Origin: a bacterium
GTDB lineage: Bacteria > Verrucomicrobiota > Verrucomicrobiia > Limisphaerales > UBA11358
Assembly: GCA_021780905.1 (NCBI GenBank)
Contig: JAJXXW010000018.1
Span: 82,847-146,846 of the forward strand
Direction of reading: 5' to 3'
Length of the DNA: 64,000 nucleotides
Within the stretch, counting starts at the first letter, position 1; each line of letters starts with the position of its first letter. Position numbers and translations under genes: made by a program. Shown in pieces: positions 54,971-63,278 of the stretch. The notes beneath the pieces are model-generated. The model was given only the letters and a program-made list of their open reading frames with translations, was not told where the DNA came from and did no database searches.

Positions 54971-57900
54971 TCACGGATTGGCCGGCGTCAAAATATAGAC
55001 GCCGCCCACGGTGGTCGGGAAACGCACCAGCGTCGTTTCCGGTTTTTCTGCCGGCACCAGACTGCCGTTTTGACTGACTGCCAACGGTGTGGCTGATCGC
55101 ACGGAACACGTTCCGCCGAGAACTGAATGGATGGTGGCCGAAACGAGCCGGCCTTTCGCCCAGACTTCATCCACCGTGAAACCACCGCGCGCCTTCAGGC
55201 CAGTCACTTCGCCGTCAGCCCAGGCTTTCGGCAACGCAGGCAGGAGTTGGAGTTCGCCGGTCTGGCTTTGCAACAGCATTTCCGCAATCGCCGCCGTGGC
55301 ACCGAACGAGCCGTCCACCTGGGGCGAGGAGAAGCAGATGGAAAACAGGTTCGGACAAGTCTGGCGCGCGACGAGATTGGCGAGGCAGACATTCGCGTGG
55401 TCGCCGTCCAGCAACCGCGCCCAGCAGGCCGCTTTCCACGCCATGCCGAAACCGGTGCCGGCATCGCCGCGTTCGGCGAGCGTCACCTTGCAAGCATTGG
55501 CGAGCGCGGGCGTGGCCGTCGGCGAAATCTGCGCGCTGGGATACAAGTTGTATAAGTGCGAGAGGTGCCGGTGGTGCGACTCGACGATGCCGGTATAATC
55601 TTCAATCCATTCCTGCAAGTTGCCCATTTTCCCAATCTGCATCGGCGCGAGGCGTGCCCGCGCCGCAGCCACCTGCTGGCAGAATTTTTCGTCGGTTCCC
55701 AAAATTTTTCCAGCGCTGACCACCGCGTCGAACAGATCGCGCAGGATGCCCATGTCAATCGTCGAACCGGCGGTGATGGTGGTGCCGGGCATGTTCATCT
55801 GGGTGTAGTCATCGTAAAACCGGTGGTTGCCGGGCCAGGCCGGAAAATTTTCCGGCGAGGTGGACGGACAGGTGACCAGCCAGTTGGTGTTCTTGGGATA
55901 CGCCACGAGCGTGTCCAGGAAAAATTGCGCGGAGCCTTTGAACAATGGATAAACTTGCCGGAGAAAAATTTTGTCGCCGGTGAACTGATAATGTTCCCAC
56001 AGGTGCGTGCACAGCCACGCGCCGCCCACGGAGAACGTGCCCCACGTCGCGCCGTCCATCGGCGCCGCCGCGCGCCAAAGGTCGGTGTTCTGATGGAACA
56101 CCCAGCCGCGCGCGCCGTAGTGGACTCTGGCCACCTTTGCGCCGGTTTCGGAAAGATCCCGGACCATCTGCGTCAACGGCTCGACCAATTCCGGCAACGC
56201 GGTGGTTTCCGCCGGCCAGTAGTTCATCTCCAAATTGATGTTCGCCGTGTATTTGCTGTCCCAGGCCGGGTTCATGTCCTCATTCCAAATGCCCTGGAGA
56301 TTGGCGGGTTCGCCGCCGGGCTGGCTGCTGCCGATCAGCAGATAGCGCCCGTATTGGAACATCAGCGCCATCAACTGCGGATCATTTTTGGGATCGTAAG
56401 TGCGCAGACGCTTATCCGTCGGCTGCGTGGACGCCTCGGTCGCCGGCAAATTCAAGCTGACCCGTTGAAATAAATTCTGGTAGCTGTCCAGGTGCCGGGT
56501 GAACAGCCGGTCATAGTCCCGATTGGCCACGCAGTCCAGATATTCGGCGGACAACTTTTCCGGGTCGCCGCTGATATCGTCGTAATGTTTGACGTTGGTC
56601 GCCGCGACATACATGAGCATCACCGAATTGGCGCCGGCCACCGTCACCGTGTCCTTGGAAACCGTCAGCCGGCCGCCGTCGTTGATCACCTTGACGCGGC
56701 CCACATATTTCACCCGGCCTTTGATGTCGCAGTAAGTTGCCGTGGTGCCGCGCAGCACCAACTGGCCGTCCTTGAGCGCTTCGGTGGAAAATTTTTCATC
56801 GCCGGGCGGATTGGTGTTGGCGATGCCCGCGAGTTTGGCGGTAAATGAAATCGCCCCCGGATGATCGGCCGTCAGCCGGAAAACGATGACGTGATCCTCC
56901 AGGCTGGCAAAGGTTTCGCGACGAAAAGTCACGCCGCCGGACCGGTAGGTGACCTCGGCGATGGCGGTGTTCAAATCCAACGAGCGGCGATAGTCGCAGA
57001 CGTTGGTGTGGTCGGGAAATTCCAGGAACAGATTGCCCAGCGGCTGGTATTTCATCTGGTCCGGCTTGCCCATCATTTTTTGGTTGAACAGTTTTTCGGC
57101 TTCAAAATATTTGCCCGCGAAGACGAGCTGGCGGACTTCCGGCAACGCCGCCGCGCCGCCCGGCCGCGTCGGGTCATACGGCCCGCCGGTCCAGACGGTT
57201 TGTTCGTTCAGCGGAATCCGCTCCTGCGCCACACCGCCAAAAATCATCGCCCCCAACCGGCCGTTGCCGACCGGCAACGCTTCGCGCCAGATGCTGGCCG
57301 GCTGGTCATACCACAAGGTTGTGGACGCATCGGCCGGGCGAATGGGTTTGAGCTGGGTTTCGCCGGGATGTTTCACCGGGCGGCTGCCGACAATCGGCCC
57401 CCAGATGGCTTGCATCAATTCATAAATCTGCGGCTCGGCCGTCATCAGCTCGGCGCGGTTGAAGGGGAAAAAATCATTTTCGCCGAAATACGATTCGGTC
57501 ATTTCCGCAAAGAACTCCTTGTGATCCGTCAGCGCGTAATGCCGCACGCGGGTGCCGTCGTAAAGCAGGGTGGCGTCGCCGTGGCCGCTTTTCTTGTAAT
57601 GCTCGTAGGCCACCCTGATGCGCGGGTCGTCAAAACCCAAAACCTGGTCGTGATAGGCGTGCGCCAGCTCGTGCAAGACGAACCACGGTTGCTCATTGAT
57701 GTTGCGGGTGGAGATCAGATATTTCGCGTTGGATAGATGCACGCACTTGGCAAGATTCGTGTCGTAGCCGTTTTGCGCCAACCAGTCGGCGTCCGGGTGA
57801 TATTGCGCGGCGGAAAGACTGCCGTTGTTCAAGTCGAGCACAATCGTCACGGCGTGCAGATGGGCGAGCGGTTCCGGCGACACCACGGCGTTGATGTCCG

Positions 57901-58123
57901 AAAGTTTACTTTCCAAAAAGCGCAATGCCCGTGCGCCCAGTTCCACATTTGGCGGCGACAATAACCGGTCATCCACGCGGACCGTCCAGCCTTCCATCTG
58001 GCGATCGGTGTGCGAAGTGGGTTTGGCGGACTCCGGCGCGTCAGCGGCGCGAACAGGAACGGTGTTTTGCATGAGCAGAACCGCCGCCAGCGCGGCGCAC
58101 AGGGGATGGGTTGACGTTATCAT
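54971..58123 (-). CDS. GH95 alpha-L-fucosidase with an N-terminal gluzincin-like metallopeptidase domain
   Basis: 1050 residues with signal peptide PLCAALAAVLLMQNTVPVRAA. Residues about 35-265 form an anthrax-lethal-factor/gluzincin-type domain: PWFVLHELAHAYHDQVLG (HExxH) and DHKEFFAEMTESYFG (third ligand Glu). From about 280 it is a full GH95 enzyme: LWYDQPASIWREALPVGNGRLGAMIFGGVAQERIPLNEQTVWTG, the (alpha/alpha)6 barrel with GIWNEDMNPAWDSKYTANINLEMNYWPAE, and LLDGDHANVCLANLV later. GH95 cleaves alpha-1,2-L-fucosides by inversion. The combination in one polypeptide is unusual. It follows a Gfo/Idh gene by 2 bp, so one operon is likely. Confidence 0.88.
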   Translation of the reverse strand: MITSTHPLCAALAAVLLMQNTVPVRAADAPESAKPTSHTDRQMEGWTVRVDDRLLSPPNVELGARALRFLESKLSDINAVVSPEPLAHLHAVTIVLDLNNGSLSAAQYHPDADWLAQNGYDTNLAKCVHLSNAKYLISTRNINEQPWFVLHELAHAYHDQVLGFDDPRIRVAYEHYKKSGHGDATLLYDGTRVRHYALTDHKEFFAEMTESYFGENDFFPFNRAELMTAEPQIYELMQAIWGPIVGSRPVKHPGETQLKPIRPADASTTLWYDQPASIWREALPVGNGRLGAMIFGGVAQERIPLNEQTVWTGGPYDPTRPGGAAALPEVRQLVFAGKYFEAEKLFNQKMMGKPDQMKYQPLGNLFLEFPDHTNVCDYRRSLDLNTAIAEVTYRSGGVTFRRETFASLEDHVIVFRLTADHPGAISFTAKLAGIANTNPPGDEKFSTEALKDGQLVLRGTTATYCDIKGRVKYVGRVKVINDGGRLTVSKDTVTVAGANSVMLMYVAATNVKHYDDISGDPEKLSAEYLDCVANRDYDRLFTRHLDSYQNLFQRVSLNLPATEASTQPTDKRLRTYDPKNDPQLMALMFQYGRYLLIGSSQPGGEPANLQGIWNEDMNPAWDSKYTANINLEMNYWPAETTALPELVEPLTQMVRDLSETGAKVARVHYGARGWVFHQNTDLWRAAAPMDGATWGTFSVGGAWLCTHLWEHYQFTGDKIFLRQVYPLFKGSAQFFLDTLVAYPKNTNWLVTCPSTSPENFPAWPGNHRFYDDYTQMNMPGTTITAGSTIDMGILRDLFDAVVSAGKILGTDEKFCQQVAAARARLAPMQIGKMGNLQEWIEDYTGIVESHHRHLSHLYNLYPSAQISPTATPALANACKVTLAERGDAGTGFGMAWKAACWARLLDGDHANVCLANLVARQTCPNLFSICFSSPQVDGSFGATAAIAEMLLQSQTGELQLLPALPKAWADGEVTGLKARGGFTVDEVWAKGRLVSATIHSVLGGTCSVRSATPLAVSQNGSLVPAEKPETTLVRFPTTVGGVYILTPANP

Positions 58124-58125
58124 AT

Positions 58126-59460
58126 TCAGGAAAGTCCCTTCACAGACCAGCCGCGGCGGTATTCGCGCCGCACCAGATGCGTGGCGGCCGCGAGATCAAA
58201 TTTTTGATGCGCCGCGCTCCACTTCAAGGTCGTCTGCGGAAAATGCGACGCCACGCCGCCGAGCAAGACCGATTCCGTGAGCGGCCCGGCATAAGCGAAA
58301 TCCGCCGTGGTCTTGTCCTTGCCCATGCACGCGTTCGCAAACTGGTGCCAGTGGTTCGCACTCTCGATTTCCGGCGCGACGTAATCATGATACTTCTCGA
58401 CCGGATACAGTTGCGGGCGGCCCACATGCGGCAGCACCATCACCCCGGCGGTGCCGAGGAAAACGGAGCCTTGGTCGGGCAGCCGCCGGCCGCCAGCCAG
58501 CGCGGTGATTTCCGGCGGCGGTTTCTGCGCGCCGTCATACCAGGTCACCGGCAGGGTTTTTTCCGCCGTGTAATCCGTGCCGGGGAAAAGATAATGGATT
58601 TTCGCGTCCATGGCCCAGTTCCATTCGTTCGGCGCCGGGCCTTCCGACCGGACCGTCAGCGGTGCCGTCAATTTGATCGAAGAAAACACCGGATCAAAAA
58701 TATGGCAGCCCATGTCGCCAAACGTGCCGGTGCCGAAATCAAGGCGCTTCCGCCAGTTTTCTGGATGATAATATTCATTGCCGATGAACGGCCGTTCCGC
58801 GCAGACGCCGAGCCACAGGTTCCAGTCGAAACCGGCAGGCACGGGATCCGTCCGGTCCGGCCGGGCGGTGGTGTCGCCCCAGGTTTTGTTGCTCCAGGTA
58901 TGCACCTCCCGGACCTTGCCGATGACCCCGTCCTGAATCACGCGAACCGCCTTGCGGTATTGCGAGGTGGAGTGGATTTGAATGCCCATCTGGGTGACGA
59001 CTTTCTGCTTCCGCGCAATTTCCGCCATCCGGCGCACCTCGTAGAGATCGTGCGCGAGCGGTTTCTCGCCATAAACATTTTTGCCCAGTTGCATCGCCGA
59101 AACGCCAATGGGCGCGTGCATGTGGTCCGGCACGGACACATTCACGGAATCAATGTTCTTCGCCTCCTTGTCCAGCAGTTCGCGCCAGTCCTGATAAATC
59201 CGCGCCTGCGGAAACCGGTTGCGAACGTCGGCGGTGTGGGTCAAGTCCACGTCGCACACGGCGACAATTTCGACGCCCGGACAACTCGCGATGGAGGAAA
59301 GATCCTCCCACGCCTGGTTGCTGGCGCCGAAACTGGCGTGGCGCAGGACGCTGTTGGGCGATTGCGCCATCAGGCCGCGCGTGACGAACGGCGCGCCGGC
59401 GGCGGCGAATCCGAGGGCCTTCAGGAACGAACGGCGCGAGGTGTGACGGGAGTGGTTCAC
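58126..59460 (-). CDS. Tat-exported Gfo/Idh/MocA-family oxidoreductase
   Basis: 444 residues. The N-terminus HTSRRSFLKALGFAAAGAP is a twin-arginine signal (RRSFLK), so the enzyme is folded before export. The Rossmann region is displaced (GVEIVAVCDVDLTHTADVRNRFP) and the conserved EKP motif is VYGEKPLAHDLYEV. The C-terminal half is the alpha/beta substrate domain (LDFGTGTFGDMGCHIFDPVFSSIKL). Exported Gfo/Idh proteins are very abundant in Verrucomicrobiota and Planctomycetes. Substrate unknown, probably a sugar or derivative. Placed between the DUF1080 lipoprotein and GH95 genes. Confidence 0.88.
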   Translation of the reverse strand: MNHSRHTSRRSFLKALGFAAAGAPFVTRGLMAQSPNSVLRHASFGASNQAWEDLSSIASCPGVEIVAVCDVDLTHTADVRNRFPQARIYQDWRELLDKEAKNIDSVNVSVPDHMHAPIGVSAMQLGKNVYGEKPLAHDLYEVRRMAEIARKQKVVTQMGIQIHSTSQYRKAVRVIQDGVIGKVREVHTWSNKTWGDTTARPDRTDPVPAGFDWNLWLGVCAERPFIGNEYYHPENWRKRLDFGTGTFGDMGCHIFDPVFSSIKLTAPLTVRSEGPAPNEWNWAMDAKIHYLFPGTDYTAEKTLPVTWYDGAQKPPPEITALAGGRRLPDQGSVFLGTAGVMVLPHVGRPQLYPVEKYHDYVAPEIESANHWHQFANACMGKDKTTADFAYAGPLTESVLLGGVASHFPQTTLKWSAAHQKFDLAAATHLVRREYRRGWSVKGLS

Positions 59461-59475
59461 AATTGGCAGTGCAGC

Positions 59476-60837
59476 TTAATTCAGAGGTTTGATGGAGATG
59501 TTGCGGAACATATCGGGGTCATTATGGCCGGCGAATCCGAAATGGCCGCTGGCGCGGTCCCTGCCCGGATGCGCCTGGTTGTGCATAAATTCGGTGACCT
59601 TGCTCAAATCGGCGTCGAGAATCACCGTGCCGTTCAGCTCCACCTTGATGGTCGGGCCGATGACGGTGACCTCCTCGTAATTCCAGTCGCCGATGGGATG
59701 CTGATAGCCGCGCAACGCCGCGACCATGCCGTAAGCCGAGCCGTGCGCCTGGCGCGGATCAATGGTCTGGCCCGTTTCATTTTCGTAATCGTCATCCAGC
59801 ACCTGGCATTCGCACATGCCGACGTAGGCGGTGTCGCCGCTGCCCGGATAGCGGATGGCCAGGCCGTTGTTGCCGCCGCCGGGCGCCAGTTTGAATTCCA
59901 GGCGCACGACAAAATTCGTGTATTCGGCCTGCGTGTAAATCGTGCCGCCCTTGCGCCGCTGCCAGCGGATGGCGGAGTTGGTCACCTGACAGCAGTCCAG
60001 CGGCCCGGCCCAGCCGGTGAAATCCTTGCCGTTGAAGACGGAGTTGAATCCCGCCGGATCGGTTCCGCGCAACAGCCGATCCGCCTCGTCGCTGCCGATT
60101 TCGCGGATGAACAGGTGGCGCCAGCGGATTTCGCCGCCGTGCGTCTGGAGTTGGATCGGGCCGCGCGGCGGCGGCGGCAGCTGGCGGTTGTAATCATTTT
60201 CCAGCGTCGCGCCGTTGACGGTTTGCTGGCCGTTCAACCAGACCCAGACGCGCGCGCCGACCATGACAATGCGGAAATGATTCCATTCGCCGAACGGCCG
60301 GTCCGCCTTCACCAGCGGGTCTTTTCCCGGCGCGCCGGGGGAATTGTTCCACAATCCGCCCGAACCTTTGTCCGCACCGAGTTTGAAATTGTCCCGTTCG
60401 GTCGAATCCCAAATCTGAACCTGCGGACAGCCGCGCAGATAAATCCCGCTGTCCGCGAGCGGCACCGTCCGGTAATCCACCAGCAGTTCAAAGTCGCCGT
60501 AGTTCTTGTCGGTGGTGAGGAACAGGCCGTGGCCGTCGTTGACCAGTTCGCCGTTCTCGACGCGCCAGTGTTTCTGGATGTCGGCGAGCGACGCGTCGTG
60601 CTTGCATTGAAATTCGGCTGGCGGCAGCGCGAGATATTGGCGGGGATCTTCGGTGGCCGCGCCCCACCAGCCAGCCAGATTGGTGCCATTGAAGAGGGCG
60701 GTGAAACCGGGCGGCGGTTGGTTGCCGGCTCCGGCCCGCCCGGAGGAAGACTGGCAGCCCGTCAGGAGCAGCAAGCCCGCAACGGTCGCCGCCAGCCGGC
60801 AAAACCAATTTTTCGCGGGTCGCAGACGTTCAAACAT
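59476..60837 (-). CDS. Lipoprotein with two DUF1080 (3-keto-disaccharide hydrolase) domains
   Basis: 453 residues from the ATG at 60837; the 675-codon ORF overlaps the MFS gene antisense-frame and is rejected. Signal and lipobox LAATVAGLLLLTGC. Two concanavalin-like DUF1080 units: residues about 40-240 (PGFTALFNGTNLAGWWG ... GGEIRWRHLFIREI) and about 255-450 (FNSVFNGKDFTGWAG ... GHFGFAGHNDPDMFRNISIKPL). Some DUF1080 members hydrolyse 3-keto-disaccharides made by Gfo/Idh-type dehydrogenases, which fits the adjoining Gfo/Idh gene; carbohydrate binding alone is also possible. Confidence 0.85.
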   Translation of the reverse strand: MFERLRPAKNWFCRLAATVAGLLLLTGCQSSSGRAGAGNQPPPGFTALFNGTNLAGWWGAATEDPRQYLALPPAEFQCKHDASLADIQKHWRVENGELVNDGHGLFLTTDKNYGDFELLVDYRTVPLADSGIYLRGCPQVQIWDSTERDNFKLGADKGSGGLWNNSPGAPGKDPLVKADRPFGEWNHFRIVMVGARVWVWLNGQQTVNGATLENDYNRQLPPPPRGPIQLQTHGGEIRWRHLFIREIGSDEADRLLRGTDPAGFNSVFNGKDFTGWAGPLDCCQVTNSAIRWQRRKGGTIYTQAEYTNFVVRLEFKLAPGGGNNGLAIRYPGSGDTAYVGMCECQVLDDDYENETGQTIDPRQAHGSAYGMVAALRGYQHPIGDWNYEEVTVIGPTIKVELNGTVILDADLSKVTEFMHNQAHPGRDRASGHFGFAGHNDPDMFRNISIKPLN

Positions 60838-60869
60838 GGCGGCAAGTATAGATTTGCCCGGCCGCAAGT

Positions 60870-62171
60870 TCAAGCGGCGGGCGCGGATTTCGGCGGATGG
60901 AAAAACAGCGCGAGCGCCGCTGCCGCCGCCAGCGAGCAAATCATCGGCACGAGGAACAAGCCGTGAAAATTCACGCTGCCGCCGCAGGTGAACACCTGCT
61001 GGCTGAGATAGGGGCAGATGGAATTCGCCAGCAGCGCACCGGCGCCCAAAATCATCACGTTGAACAGACCCTGCGCGCTGGCGCGGGCGTCCTTGGGAAA
61101 ATAGGCGTCCACAAAAATATAGACCGCGGCGAAAAAGAACGCGTAGCAGACGCCGTGAACCAGTTGCACCGCGACGATCCCGAGCGGATGCTGCGGAAAA
61201 TACGCATAGACCGCAAACCGCGCCGCGTGACCGAGGACGCCCACGATCATGGTCGCGCGCCAGCCCAGCCGTTTGAGCGTCACGCCGAGCACGAACATGG
61301 TGAGGATTTCCGCGATCTGCCCGACACTCATCACCGGCATGATCCAGTTGCCGGCGATGCCCACGCCGCCGGCGTCGCGCGCCGTGCCCAGAAACAGGCC
61401 GGTCCAGTTGAAATAAGCGTTCTGCACAAATGAATCCGCCAGGGCGACGAGCCAGAGCACGAGGACGAACGGATGCTTGAGCAGCTTGAACGCCTCCAGC
61501 CACGCGAGTTTTTCCGTGCCATTGCCCGCCCGTTTCGGCGGCGTGTGCGGCAAAACGAAACTAAAAGCCGCCAGCAATAAGGAGGCGATGCCCGCCACGA
61601 TATAAGTCGAACGTGCGCCGGCTTTCGCCGCGTCGCCCGTCAGCGGATTGGCCAGAATCGCACCGATCCATGCCGCGATGCCCTGGGGATGGCTAGCGTG
61701 GACCTTGTCGTAGTCCACGAGGATGAACACGAACGGCCAGGCCGCCAGAATCCAGCCGATCGTGCCGCCCATGCGCACGAGGCCGAATTCCTTTTGCGGA
61801 TCTTTCATGCTGGCGAAGGCGATGGAGTTGACGATCGACATGGTCGGCACATAGAGCAGGCAGTGGACGAGCATCAAGCCAAAGAACGGCCAGAACGCTT
61901 TTGTGAACGCCAGCCCGATCATTGCCACGCCGCCGATGAAATGGCTGAAGGCGAGAAATTTCTCCGCCGCAAAATTCCGGTCAGCGAACTGGTTGCTGAA
62001 AAACATACCGACGATGGCGGCGAGGGGAAATGCGTTAAGGATCCAAGCCTGTTGCGCCGGCGAAAATCCGAGGCTCGGCAGGTAGCCGAAAATCAGCGGC
62101 AGCCACGCGCCCCAGATGAAAAATTCCAGCGCCATCATGACGAACAATTTGAAACGCGGCGATTTTTGCAT
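60870..62171 (-). CDS. MFS permease of the nucleoside/sugar:H+ symporter type
   Basis: 433 residues with 12 predicted membrane helices. N-terminus FKLFVMMALEFFIWGAWLPLIFGYL and VPTMSIVNSIAFASMKDPQKEFGLVRMGGTIGWILAAW are characteristic of the NupG/XapB-like nucleoside:H+ symporter branch. In Verrucomicrobiota, such genes typically accompany Gfo/Idh and sugar-isomerase genes, so the cargo here may be a sugar or its derivative instead of a nucleoside. It is 24 bp downstream of a Gfo/Idh gene and 32 bp upstream of the DUF1080 lipoprotein gene. Confidence 0.88.
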   Translation of the reverse strand: MQKSPRFKLFVMMALEFFIWGAWLPLIFGYLPSLGFSPAQQAWILNAFPLAAIVGMFFSNQFADRNFAAEKFLAFSHFIGGVAMIGLAFTKAFWPFFGLMLVHCLLYVPTMSIVNSIAFASMKDPQKEFGLVRMGGTIGWILAAWPFVFILVDYDKVHASHPQGIAAWIGAILANPLTGDAAKAGARSTYIVAGIASLLLAAFSFVLPHTPPKRAGNGTEKLAWLEAFKLLKHPFVLVLWLVALADSFVQNAYFNWTGLFLGTARDAGGVGIAGNWIMPVMSVGQIAEILTMFVLGVTLKRLGWRATMIVGVLGHAARFAVYAYFPQHPLGIVAVQLVHGVCYAFFFAAVYIFVDAYFPKDARASAQGLFNVMILGAGALLANSICPYLSQQVFTCGGSVNFHGLFLVPMICSLAAAAALALFFHPPKSAPAA

Positions 62172-62195
62172 GGATGTGGAATGTGTAATGTTAGT

Positions 62196-63248
62196 TCAAA
62201 GCTTCACTGGCTGGCTAGTGCGGACGGATTTTTCCTCGGCCTCGCAAATTTCCAGAGCGATTAAACCGTCCTGGCCGGTGACCACTTGCGGCGGACGACC
62301 GTTCGCCACGCATTCCAGCACATAATTGATCTCGGCACCATAGCCATCCAATCCGGCACATGGCATTGTGCGCGGCGACTGGCCAAACTCCGTCACCCGC
62401 AGCGCGTCAGCGCCGCGCGCCAGATCAAAATCCAGCGTGGCCCGCTCGCAGTGCAGCGTGTAGGCCATGTTGAATCCCTGCGCCAGCAGCCAGCTGCCCT
62501 CGGCGTGAACCGCCGGACCGTTGGGGAAATGATATTGCGTCACGACGTGGTTGATCGAATGGTTCACGCCGGTCACTCCGGAGGAAAACACGCTGGCCGG
62601 TTTGCCGAAAAGAAAGTTCACGAAGTCCGTGTCGTGGATGTGCAGGTCAAACAACGCGCCGCCCAAATCAAGCCCGCCCGCATAGGTGCCCTGGCTGCTC
62701 CAGCCAGGCATCTGGGAAACCCGGCGGAAATTCGCCGCCAGAATTTTCCCGTAAGTCTGCTCCGCCACGACCGGCTTGAGCCAGCTCCAGCCGGGCCAGA
62801 ACCGCATGCACATCGCGGGCATCAAAAATCCCGGCGCGCTTTTCGCCGCCTGCAAAATCTCCCGCGCCGCCGCCGAGGTCCGGGCGAGCGGTTTTTCACA
62901 GAGGACATGTTTGCCGGATTTCAACGCGGCGATGGCCTGCTCCGGGTGCAGCGGCGTGGGCGTGCAAATGTCCACGAGTTGAACATCTGGATCAGCCAGC
63001 AGTTCCGCCAGTTGGCGAAACACCTTCACGCCGGCGCCGAGGTGGATGTCGTCAGACTTCTTGATGTTGCCGGAAACACCCGTCAGCACGCCGTTCACCG
63101 GCACGCGCACGGCGTCGCACACGGCCACGACCCGCGCCAGCGGATTCGCCAGATAGGCGCGCAGATGCGTCACCCCCATGAAACCGAGGCCGACCACGGC
63201 CACGTTCACCGGCTTTGAAGAAATTGCGTCAGCCATATTTGCATTCAT
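62196..63248 (-). CDS. Cytoplasmic Gfo/Idh/MocA-family oxidoreductase
   Basis: About 350 residues from the ATG at 63248 (MNANMADAISSKPVN); the ATG at 63236 is an alternative. NAD(P)-binding motif VAVVGLGFMGVTHLRAYL (GxGxxG) and the conserved VLCEKPLARTSAAAREIL. The substrate half has GGALFDLHIHDTDFVNFLFG with the catalytic His/Asp. No signal peptide. It heads a minus-strand operon with MFS, DUF1080, exported Gfo/Idh and GH95 genes, so it probably oxidises the sugar brought in by the permease. Confidence 0.9.
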   Translation of the reverse strand: MNANMADAISSKPVNVAVVGLGFMGVTHLRAYLANPLARVVAVCDAVRVPVNGVLTGVSGNIKKSDDIHLGAGVKVFRQLAELLADPDVQLVDICTPTPLHPEQAIAALKSGKHVLCEKPLARTSAAAREILQAAKSAPGFLMPAMCMRFWPGWSWLKPVVAEQTYGKILAANFRRVSQMPGWSSQGTYAGGLDLGGALFDLHIHDTDFVNFLFGKPASVFSSGVTGVNHSINHVVTQYHFPNGPAVHAEGSWLLAQGFNMAYTLHCERATLDFDLARGADALRVTEFGQSPRTMPCAGLDGYGAEINYVLECVANGRPPQVVTGQDGLIALEICEAEEKSVRTSQPVKL

Positions 63249-63278
63249 TTTGCTTTTAAAATTTTGCGTTTTCACACT

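Noticed and set aside
58111-60966. 951-codon plus-strand ORF
   Set aside because: Antisense to the Gfo/Idh and DUF1080 genes, which carry clear motifs on the minus strand.
59476-61503. 675-codon model for the DUF1080 gene
   Set aside because: The first 222 codons overlap the MFS permease gene; the ATG at 60837 begins a proper lipoprotein signal.
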